Origin: Candidatus Bathyarchaeota archaeon
GTDB lineage: Archaea; Thermoproteota; Bathyarchaeia; TCS64
NCBI GenBank assembly: GCA_002726865.1
Contig: PBSW01000059.1
Span: 1 to 10,311, forward strand
Direction: 5' to 3'
DNA length: 10,311 nucleotides
Shown: piece after piece, positions 1 through 5,391 of the stretch
Layout of the letters: each line of letters opens with the position of its first letter
Numbering within the stretch: position 1 is the stretch's first letter
Position numbers and translations under genes: made by a program
The notes under the pieces: generated by a model
Seen by the model: only the letters and a program-made list of their open reading frames with translations
Told to the model about the DNA's origin: nothing
The model's database searches: none

Positions 1-89
1 AAGGCAGATGATAAGAAGGATGCCAAGGCAGATGATAAGAAGGATGCCAAGGCAGATGATAAGAAGGATGCCAAGGCAGATGATAAGAA
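1..89 (+). repeat. 24-bp in-frame tandem repeat, about 3.7 copies
   Basis: Copies start at 1, 25, 49 and 73. The first three are identical over all 24 bases, and the fourth matches for 17 bases before diverging into a GAA/GAG run. The period is a multiple of three and encodes the 8-residue unit KADDKKDA. The array may start further left, outside the window. Perfect identity, including synonymous positions, indicates recent slippage or unequal exchange, or copies added by assembly. Confidence 0.95.
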
Positions 90-108
90 AGAAGAGGAAT
101 CTTCCTAG
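1..108 (+). CDS. C-terminal tail of a ribosomal protein, probably S24e (partial, 5' end outside window)
   Basis: Frame 1 is open from the first base to a TAG at 106-108 and encodes about 35 residues: a lysine/aspartate-rich repeat (KADDKKDA three times, then KADDKKEEESS). No folded domain is visible, so the identity is inferred from position only. In archaea the gene just upstream of S27ae is commonly rps24e, and S24e proteins often carry charged, lysine-rich C-terminal tails. The stop lies 15 bases before the S27ae ATG, consistent with one transcript. The repeat is perfect at the DNA level, so tail length is probably variable. Any other protein ending in a charged tail would look the same here. 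Confidence 0.5.
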   Translation, partial: KADDKKDAKADDKKDAKADDKKDAKADDKKEEESS

Positions 109-123
109 CTAGGGTAGAATAAC

Positions 124-324
124 ATGTCTGAAGAGAAATCCACAACCAAGAAATCAAAACCCAGTCCTCAGGTCTGGAAATATTATAAAATCGACGGCGA
201 AAATGCTGCACTTCTAAAGAAGGAGTGTCCCCGTTGTGGAAAAGGTGTCTTTCTGGCTGACCATCAAGAGAGGCAATCTTGTGGAAAGTGCGGGTTTACA
301 CAGTTTAATCGAAGCGATAAGTAA
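124..324 (+). CDS. rps27ae: 30S ribosomal protein S27ae (zinc ribbon)
   Basis: This is a 66-residue small-subunit ribosomal protein. Residues 1-15 are a lysine/serine-rich basic tail; then comes the family core VWKYYKIDGENAALLKKECP. A four-cysteine zinc ribbon follows: C35-x2-C38 and C53-x2-C56, separated by 14 residues, with the second half reading CGKCGFTQF. The length is normal for archaeal S27ae. The ATG at 124 follows the upstream stop by 15 bases and has a purine-rich AGGGTAGA stretch in front, a modest Shine-Dalgarno candidate. In many archaea a Kae1 or Kae1-Bud32 gene comes next; here the S27ae stop is met by a convergent gene only 7 bases away. Confidence 0.95.
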   Translation: MSEEKSTTKKSKPSPQVWKYYKIDGENAALLKKECPRCGKGVFLADHQERQSCGKCGFTQFNRSDK

Positions 325-330
325 TTTTTC
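325..330 (+). terminator. Possible T-run terminator after S27ae
   Basis: Five T residues lie directly behind the S27ae stop codon (TAATTTTTC). Archaeal RNA polymerase can terminate on short T runs without a hairpin, and a terminator is expected here because the next gene is convergent. The run is short, so this is tentative. Confidence 0.35.
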
Positions 331-331
331 G

Positions 332-1888
332 TTACCGACTGGATTGTAGCTGTCGACGAATTTCATTGATAACTGGTGGAAACAGGAACGGCTGGAAAGG
401 AAGTAAATACTTCAATCGCGCTGCTCTTTGTAACTTATCAGCGCTTCCATGCTTAAGGTATCCTTCTCTGAAGGCGTCAGCTAATGCTCGAGGCCCCTTG
501 GAATTTACTGCGAGCTTTACTGAATAGTAGAGAAATTCAGCTATATCCCAAGCTTGATCGCCTCCCTCGGATAGCTGTTCCAAGTTCAAGAGGTAAATTT
601 TATCGTCTTTGTTATTGATTACATAGTTGTTTGGTTTCGTGTCTCCAAAGGACATTCCGAGCGAATGAATTCTTGAAAGGATTTCTCCGAAATGTGCTAC
701 CGCTTCAGCCCCATCGATCCTTTCATTCACGATATCTGATGCGATCTCATCAAGGGTGACCCCGTCAATGAATTTTCTCATGAGTATTCTATGGCTAAGC
801 TGGACGGCTACTACTTCGGGAGTCATGAAGCCATGCTTCCGGAGCATACCAAGCCCAAAATATTCTCTCGACAGACGCTCAAGAGGCGTCATGCTTAATC
901 TCTTTGAAGGAATGGCCCAAACATATGTTAGAGCCCACTTGGGTGACCAAACATCACGAAATTTCTTAACAACAACTCTATCTTCTCTGCGCCGTTCCTT
1001 TAGGGTATAAATCCATGTTGGACTATAGATCTCTCCAAGTCGTTGTTTTCTTATCTTTGCTTTACTTCCTAGTTTTAGAATCTTAGGTAGTTGTGCGGAC
1101 CAGTCCTTCTCTTCTATTAAGAGCTCCCCTTCTGGGATCCTAAGTAGATTCTTAGGTGTTGACAGTGTGGATGGTGGAGAGCCAGACTCTCTAGATCTCC
1201 GCAGCTTTGACATGCTCTCGCGGCGTACCACATCAAAACTTACACGTCCTGCCCAACCATGTACGAGATAGGAAGTAGCACCGCGTTTAGTGGTAGTAAT
1301 TAGATTTGAAAGCCTAACAAGCTGGCCACCCTTGACCGCACCTTTCTTAAGATGGGCAAATCCATCGTTGAAGTCTAGAAAGTTTTCAGTAGCAAGCTTG
1401 CGAAGGTAGTACTCAAAGCCCTTCTTTGCAGCTATGACGTTTTCTGGACTTCGTGGACCGGTATAGGTTCGTATGTAGCTATACAAGGCTGGAGGGTACT
1501 GTGACGAACGTTTTCGAAGCTTTTCGAATAGAAAATAGTCTGGTGGAATAAGCAGGTTGTTAGCAAATTCTCCGTATTGAGAAGCTAGTTCGACGAGAGT
1601 CTCTAAGATAACTCTCCCCTTGAAGCGGTTCTCTACATCTGAGAGAAATTCTTCTCCTTCAATCGGTTGGTAGGTATTTAGGAGGCGGCCGACAACAAAT
1701 TCGCCTAGATAAGCCCGTTCCGCATCAGCTACTAGGGAATCACGATCCACTAGAAGAGCTGAGAGATCGATCTTCCCTTTGAGATACTTGTACCTCACCT
1801 TAGGAGGGTATTCGCGAAGTACAACTAGAAGATCAAGGTCGCTTTGGCCTTTGGAGTAGCCTGCTATCCTGGAACCATAGGCTGCCAA
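332..1888 (-). CDS. Nucleotidyltransferase domain fused to a Bud32/APH-like kinase domain
   Basis: A 518-residue two-domain protein of unknown function. Residues 1-50 carry a minimal nucleotidyltransferase signature: YGSRIAGYSKGQSDLDLLVV gives the GS motif (G5, S6) and the D-x-D pair (D17, D19), with a possible third acidic residue near D48-D50. Residues about 60-260 are a helical region I cannot assign. Residues about 270-518 resemble small atypical kinases of the Bud32/aminoglycoside-phosphotransferase type: VVVKKF (K308/K309, ATP lysine), SFGDTKPNN (D416 catalytic, N421 metal ligand), and LLNLEQ where a DFG/DLE motif is expected, so position 435 is Asn. GGDQAWDIAEFLYY follows. There is no signal peptide or membrane segment. 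The start used is a TTG just before the YGS motif and is probably not the true start; see the 1889-1955 entry. The gene lies behind the HEXXH gene and converges on S27ae. Confidence 0.75.
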   Translation of the reverse strand: MAAYGSRIAGYSKGQSDLDLLVVLREYPPKVRYKYLKGKIDLSALLVDRDSLVADAERAYLGEFVVGRLLNTYQPIEGEEFLSDVENRFKGRVILETLVELASQYGEFANNLLIPPDYFLFEKLRKRSSQYPPALYSYIRTYTGPRSPENVIAAKKGFEYYLRKLATENFLDFNDGFAHLKKGAVKGGQLVRLSNLITTTKRGATSYLVHGWAGRVSFDVVRRESMSKLRRSRESGSPPSTLSTPKNLLRIPEGELLIEEKDWSAQLPKILKLGSKAKIRKQRLGEIYSPTWIYTLKERRREDRVVVKKFRDVWSPKWALTYVWAIPSKRLSMTPLERLSREYFGLGMLRKHGFMTPEVVAVQLSHRILMRKFIDGVTLDEIASDIVNERIDGAEAVAHFGEILSRIHSLGMSFGDTKPNNYVINNKDDKIYLLNLEQLSEGGDQAWDIAEFLYYSVKLAVNSKGPRALADAFREGYLKHGSADKLQRAARLKYLLPFQPFLFPPVINEIRRQLQSSR

Positions 1889-1955
1889 GGCCTCGGTTGT
1901 ATAACCGCGAGTAATTCTTTCTAAGGGGGCCAGATACTCTTTCAGAAAGCTTCAT
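1889..1955 (-). other. Probable frameshifted 5' end of the nucleotidyltransferase-kinase gene
   Basis: The upstream HEXXH gene ends in TGA within ATGA (1955-1952), the usual coupled start/stop overlap. The ATG at 1955 opens MKLSERVSGP but is out of frame with the domain downstream. The downstream frame can be extended left as LAPLERITRGYTTEAL, then the YGS motif, up to an in-frame TGA, with no ATG or GTG. Removing one C from the C5 run at 1929-1925 (minus strand GGCCCCCTTAG) joins the two into MKLSERVSGPLERITRGY and continues to YGS. The simplest reading is a one-base insertion, real or from assembly. A +1 programmed shift or use of the TTG at 1888 are alternatives. Confidence 0.55.
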
Positions 1956-2665
1956 TCTCCCGACGATGGGGGGTTCCGCGACTGACTCTTTACTTCATCC
2001 AGTTCCTTTAACTTCATCTTGAGATAGGGGTCTACACGAGCGCTCAAGATAGCTGTTATGGGGAGACTAACAGTGTTGCTATCAGGAGATGTCATAAGTG
2101 ATGGTAAACCAGGCTTCAGCCATTTCTCAATTGTCTTTTGATGTAATTTCTGGTCTTTGATCCCTCCTTCCACCTTGCTATCGATTAGTCGTATGAGTGT
2201 TCGGTCATTAAATATGACCTTGGGATCAGCGAGTCTTCCTTCATCTGAGAAATATGATTCAAATATTGTTCCTGATACCGAATCTGATGTAACATCAACG
2301 CGCGAGAACCTTCTCGCAAAGTCTACATAGTGAAGAAATTCATGTGCCAGTATGCCATGGAGGGTGCCCTTTGTAGCATATAGGATTAAGGGAGCCGAGA
2401 TTTCAACCATTATTTCGACACTTCCTTCAACTACAGATGGGATTGTTCGCGCGTAGAGAACACCCATAGCACCTGTCTCTAACTCTGTTCTAGTAACGGG
2501 CAAAATAGGTGTAACATAGAAGCCTGGGTATGATAGTTTCGCGGCGCGTTGAACTCGTTGTACCCCTTCTTCCACATACTTCATTCGAGTTCGTAAGCTC
2601 GTGATAACCCGCTTCGGTATAGAACCGTCACGGTAGCTCGCTTCAACCCGAGCGAGAGGATTCAT
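1952..2665 (-). CDS. Putative zinc-dependent metalloprotease (HEXXH), uncharacterised
   Basis: A 237-residue protein without an N-terminal signal or membrane helix, so probably cytoplasmic. The only clear motif is HGILAHEFLHYVD, giving an HEXXH zinc site (H108, E109, H112) on a predicted helix. A downstream acidic residue such as E136 in IFESYF could be the third ligand, as in gluzincin-type peptidases, but this is a guess. The segment before it (EIMVEISAPLILYATKG, residues 84-100) looks like the beta strand that usually precedes the active-site helix. The C terminus (about 215-237) is charged. The ATG at 2665 is the first in the frame. Its stop codon overlaps an ATG of the next gene (ATGA), suggesting coupled translation with the nucleotidyltransferase-kinase. 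I do not recognise a named family or a substrate. Confidence 0.65.
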   Translation of the reverse strand: MNPLARVEASYRDGSIPKRVITSLRTRMKYVEEGVQRVQRAAKLSYPGFYVTPILPVTRTELETGAMGVLYARTIPSVVEGSVEIMVEISAPLILYATKGTLHGILAHEFLHYVDFARRFSRVDVTSDSVSGTIFESYFSDEGRLADPKVIFNDRTLIRLIDSKVEGGIKDQKLHQKTIEKWLKPGLPSLMTSPDSNTVSLPITAILSARVDPYLKMKLKELDEVKSQSRNPPSSGE

Positions 2666-2766
2666 AATGAAACTTGCCTTGTCTTCCGTCTGTCGAGTTC
2701 AAAAAGATTAACCATTCAAATATCCGAAATTCTCTTTGACTCATAGTATGATTCATTTCTCACACG

Positions 2767-3393
2767 TCATCCTTCTTTCAGAAGATCTCTAGCTGTCTTT
2801 AGAAAATATTCGTGGAATCTAGTCTCTCCAGAAAGCTCGGGATGAAAACATGTTCCGAAAATATTTCTCTGCCGAACTGCAACAATCGTCTTACCTAATT
2901 TCGCTAGTATCTCGACTGGTCTTGTAACCTCCTTAATCTTTGGTGCGCGAATAAAGACACCTCTAAATGGTCGTTTCCCTAATATTGGGATATCAAGATC
3001 TACTTCAAAAGACTCACGTTGACGTCCAAACGAATTGCGCTCAACTACCACATCAAGAGCTCCCAAGGTAGGCTGAGCAGTCTTTCTACCAACGCGATCG
3101 TAGGTTGTTTTTGCAAGAGTAATTATCCCCGCACAAGTACCCAGGACTGGCATTCCTGTACTGATGCGATCTCTGACCTTGGACAATAATCCATTCCATT
3201 CGGCTAGGCCGCTGATTGCTGTACTCTCTCCTCCTGGAATCACTAATGCATCGATTCTTGTCAAGTCATCGGAGGTCTTGGTTAGTATTACATCTCCAGA
3301 ATTTGCACCTTTATTGAGTAGACCCGTAATAACGTCTACGTGCTCTTCTATATCGCCCTGAAGGCCAAGAACGCCTACGTGGATATTTCTTAT
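2767..3393 (-). CDS. pdxT: PdxT, glutaminase subunit of PLP synthase (apparent ATA start)
   Basis: PdxT hydrolyses glutamine and channels ammonia to PdxS for pyridoxal 5'-phosphate synthesis. Reading from the ATA at 3393 gives 208 residues, near the usual length of about 190-200, and begins with the family N terminus: [15 protein letters not shown]. Then come IPGGEST (about 53-58), the nucleophile elbow GTCAG (Cys87), and the FHPEL motif supplying His184 and Glu186, so the Cys-His-Glu triad is complete. The first canonical start, a TTG at 3264, would remove 43 residues including the first strand and the LQGD motif, so I reject it as the start. The ATA shares two bases with the TAA stop of pdxS and sits 7 bases after a G6 run that could act as a Shine-Dalgarno element. 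The gene forms an operon with pdxS. Confidence 0.9.
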   Translation of the reverse strand: MRNIHVGVLGLQGDIEEHVDVITGLLNKGANSGDVILTKTSDDLTRIDALVIPGGESTAISGLAEWNGLLSKVRDRISTGMPVLGTCAGIITLAKTTYDRVGRKTAQPTLGALDVVVERNSFGRQRESFEVDLDIPILGKRPFRGVFIRAPKIKEVTRPVEILAKLGKTIVAVRQRNIFGTCFHPELSGETRFHEYFLKTARDLLKEG

Positions 3394-4379
3394 ACTTGAG
3401 CCCCCCTTTCCTGCATACGTAGCTCCAAGTCCTTTACTTCCATTCCTAACATGGACTTCTTCTCATCAACCATTCTTTGGGCTTCTGTAACCACCTTTGG
3501 ATCTTCATAAAAGGTAGTTGCATATACAATGGAACTTGCTCGTTCTGCCGGATCCTCGGATTTGAAAACTCCTGAACCTACGAAGACTCCGTCACAACCC
3601 AGGATCATCATCAGTGCTGCATCTGCTGGCGTAGTGATCCCTCCAGCAGCAAAATTGACTACCGGAATACGTCCAAGCCTCCCGGTCTCCTTGACGAGAT
3701 CATGGGACACCCTCAGTTCACGCGAAATTCTGAGTAGTTCTTGTTCGTTGCCATCTTGAAAAATACCGCGAATTCGTTCCACTTCACTATTCACTAGTCT
3801 GATGTGTCTTACTGCCTCTGCCACATTTCCTGTGCCAGGCTCTCCTTTCGTACGGATCATCGATGCTCCTTCTTCAATTCTTCTTAGAGCTTCACCGAGA
3901 TTGCGGCATCCGTTCACGAAGGGAGTAGTGAAATCCCATTTCCAGATATGTCTCTCCTCATCCGCCGGGGTAAGAACCTCAGATTCGTCTACCATGTCTA
4001 CGCCGACAGTCTCCAATACTCTAGCTTCGTAGGTATGACCAATCCGACATTTCGCCATTACAGGGATTGTTGTATGGTCTAGAATTTCCTCAATGGCCTT
4101 AACACTAGCAGTCCTCGCCACTCCTCCTGCTTGTCTCACATCATATGGGAGCTTATCCAATACCATTACTGAAACTGCTCCAGCATCTTCAGCAATTTGA
4201 GCTTGCTCTACCGAAGTAACATCCATAATTACTCCATGCTTCTGCATGTGAGCGAAACCTCTTTTCACCAGAACAGTCCCTCTAGTAACTTCAGAGTCAG
4301 CCATGGACCCAGAAAAGATGCCTCTGGAGGGACTGACAGTTCCTGCCAGCGAAATCATATGCGTTCGATATTTTGTCAT
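3390..4379 (-). CDS. pdxS: PdxS, pyridoxal 5'-phosphate synthase subunit
   Basis: PdxS condenses ribose 5-phosphate, glyceraldehyde 3-phosphate and PdxT-derived ammonia into PLP, normally as a dodecamer decorated with PdxT. Family landmarks are all visible: GVIMDV (D53), [18 protein letters not shown] (K110), [23 protein letters not shown] (K178), [29 protein letters not shown] and the C-terminal RMQERG. D53, K110 and K178 each sit 29 residues beyond D24, K81 and K149 of the Bacillus subtilis enzyme, so the core is collinear and the catalytic lysines are present. The frame is therefore 25-29 residues long at the N terminus. In-frame ATGs at 4379, 4358 and 4304 are all possible starts; 4304 (MADSEVTRG) gives the usual length of about 304. 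pdxT follows with overlapping start and stop codons. Confidence 0.96.
   Translation of the reverse strand: MTKYRTHMISLAGTVSPSRGIFSGSMADSEVTRGTVLVKRGFAHMQKHGVIMDVTSVEQAQIAEDAGAVSVMVLDKLPYDVRQAGGVARTASVKAIEEILDHTTIPVMAKCRIGHTYEARVLETVGVDMVDESEVLTPADEERHIWKWDFTTPFVNGCRNLGEALRRIEEGASMIRTKGEPGTGNVAEAVRHIRLVNSEVERIRGIFQDGNEQELLRISRELRVSHDLVKETGRLGRIPVVNFAAGGITTPADAALMMILGCDGVFVGSGVFKSEDPAERASSIVYATTFYEDPKVVTEAQRMVDEKKSMLGMEVKDLELRMQERGAQV
3401..3406 (-). promoter_or_regulatory. G6 run, candidate ribosome binding site for pdxT
   Basis: On the minus strand GGAAAGGGGGGCTCAAGT precedes the ATA at 3393, with 7 bases between the G run and the ATA. The spacing suits a Shine-Dalgarno element and supports initiation at this ATA rather than at the internal TTG (3264). 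The run is inside the pdxS coding region, so it may simply encode Arg-Gly in the conserved QERG end. Confidence 0.4.
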
Positions 4380-4380
4380 T

Positions 4381-4394
4381 TTCTAATATTTAAC
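4381..4394 (-). promoter_or_regulatory. TATA-like box upstream of pdxS
   Basis: The minus strand reads AGTTAAATATTAGAAAATG, an AT-rich archaeal TATA-box candidate. Transcription would be expected to start about 25 bases downstream of its centre, near 4361, which is after the first ATG (4379) and just before the second (4358). If this is the promoter, the first ATG would not be in the mRNA. Confidence 0.35.
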
Positions 4395-4552
4395 TTATGG
4401 TTCCTGAAGTATCATTTGCGACGATATTCTGCATCGGCAGATTTCTTAGAAAACGTTGAGACCATGCCTTGAGCTTGAAAGCATTAGAAAGAGAACAGTT
4501 CCTTGTGTAAAAGCTGACTATCGATATGCCTGGGAGTTAATTCTTAGAGGCT

Positions 4553-4954
4553 TTACTGTCTTCGCGCTATCTCTTCTGTAACGTCGTCACAGATGGGGCA
4601 GGATGAAGCATCAAATGTTGGATCTAGCTTTGCATGGTACTCGCACAGTTGTCTAGTCGCGAGTACTTTTTGTGTGAGATTTGTTAATATGGTCATCGCA
4701 TTGATCTGTTCAACACCATTGGCGAGGTTATTTGCTACTCCTTGCACAGCCTTTTTGATTTCTTCTGTCTCCTCTATGGCAAATTGGATCCCTCTCTTTT
4801 CTCTAATGTAGTTGCTTACCGTTGCCTGAGTAATGCCCAGCTTTCTAGCAGCCTGCCTCTGGCTAAAACCATGTTCAATCACGAGATTTCTTGCGACCAG
4901 AGCTCTCAAGGCTGGTATTGCTATCCTAGCTGCCAACTCTTGTGGTAGAAGCAA
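4553..4954 (-). CDS. Small HTH transcriptional regulator with C-terminal Cys/His motif
   Basis: A 133-residue predicted DNA-binding protein. Residues about 5-55 (IPALRALVARNLVIEHGFSQ, then QAARKLGITQATVSNYIREKRG) form an XRE-like helix-turn-helix, with the recognition helix at about 42-52. The layout resembles archaeal predicted regulators of the COG2522 type. Residues 60-100 are probably helical. The C terminus has C104-x2-H107 and C119-x2-C122 separated by 11 residues, suggesting a bound zinc ion or possibly an Fe-S cluster, hence a metal or redox input. The start is a TTG at 4954; an in-frame TAG lies a short way upstream with no ATG or GTG between. The gene stands 85 bases after L30e and 173 bases before pdxS. 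Its target is unknown; autoregulation or control of pdxST are guesses from position. Confidence 0.8.
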   Translation of the reverse strand: MLLPQELAARIAIPALRALVARNLVIEHGFSQRQAARKLGITQATVSNYIREKRGIQFAIEETEEIKKAVQGVANNLANGVEQINAMTILTNLTQKVLATRQLCEYHAKLDPTFDASSCPICDDVTEEIARRQ

Positions 4955-4975
4955 GGCGAAAAGAAGTATGCGATC

Positions 4976-4984
4976 TTCTATAAG
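4976..4984 (-). promoter_or_regulatory. TATA-like box for the HTH regulator
   Basis: CTTATAGAA on the minus strand is centred about 26 bases before the TTG at 4954, the distance expected for an archaeal TATA box relative to a leaderless transcript start. It suggests the HTH gene is transcribed separately from rpl30e. I see no clear purine-rich BRE next to it, so confidence is low. Confidence 0.35.
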
Positions 4985-5039
4985 TGGCTATCGGAGTAAT
5001 TGTTTTGTTAATGGAGGAAGAATAAACAGTGTGATTCTT

Positions 5040-5387
5040 TCAAGTGGAGGAAGATCCTTCAGGCTCCTCGGTCGTGGAGCTGGTTGATGAAAGGCCGAAT
5101 GCCGTAAGATCCTCGCCGACTGGACTCCGTACTGCAACGACGGAGACAGAGTATCTCTTGCCCAATAGTCTACCAAGTTCTTCTGTGGAGCCGTCGTAGG
5201 CGACTACGGGGATAGAATGTTGCGTGCAAGCCCCTACAATTCTCTCTATGTGTGGAAGATCACGTGAACCAGAATAGATTACGATCTTTGAGCTGTTTAG
5301 GGACTTCAGAACTTCCTTGCTACCAAGAACATACTTGCCAGTTTTGGCAACTTCCGTAATAGCTCTTTCGAGTTGAACAGATGTCAA
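5040..5387 (-). CDS. rpl30e: 50S ribosomal protein L30e
   Basis: A 115-residue L7Ae/L30e-family ribosomal protein of the large subunit. The opening (LERAITEVAKTGKYVLGSKE) is the typical L30e start; it continues with KIVIYSGSRD, IPVVAYDGSTEELGRLLGK and VSVVAV, the alternating strands and helices of this fold. Residues 99-115 add a low-complexity Ser/Thr/Glu tail beyond the roughly 100-residue core. The start is a TTG, four bases after the rpoA TAG; an in-frame TGA lies just upstream and there is no ATG or GTG, so TTG is the only canonical choice. AAGGGCTAGG in front could serve for ribosome binding. In archaea rpl30e regularly follows the RNA polymerase A genes. nusA and rps12, which often come next, are absent here. 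Confidence 0.93.
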   Translation of the reverse strand: MTSVQLERAITEVAKTGKYVLGSKEVLKSLNSSKIVIYSGSRDLPHIERIVGACTQHSIPVVAYDGSTEELGRLLGKRYSVSVVAVRSPVGEDLTAFGLSSTSSTTEEPEGSSST

Positions 5388-5391
5388 AATC

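Noticed and set aside
1..89. The tandem repeat as a CRISPR-like array
   Set aside because: Copies are directly adjacent with no spacers, and the period keeps a reading frame that ends in a stop just before S27ae.
2666..2766. The 101-base gap between pdxT and the HEXXH gene as a site for a promoter or terminator
   Set aside because: There is an AT-rich stretch and a T5 run (minus strand, 2705-2701), but neither is placed clearly enough to call.
4412..4465. A 17-codon frame (MVSTFSKKSADAEYRRK) on the minus strand upstream of pdxS, considered as a leader peptide
   Set aside because: It is very short, has no convincing ribosome binding site, and would lie upstream of the TATA-like box of pdxS, so it would not be on the same message.
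4197..4472. Plus-strand open frame of 91 codons across the pdxS start
   Set aside because: It is antisense to the conserved PdxS N-terminal region, has no recognisable motif and no ribosome binding site; it is a shadow of pdxS.
4833..5087. Plus-strand frame across the HTH gene and the rpl30e end
   Set aside because: It is opposite the HTH coding sequence and has no independent support.
4988..5176. Minus-strand 62-codon frame overlapping the end of rpl30e
   Set aside because: It is a shifted frame of the L30e C-terminal coding region, with biased composition and no motif.
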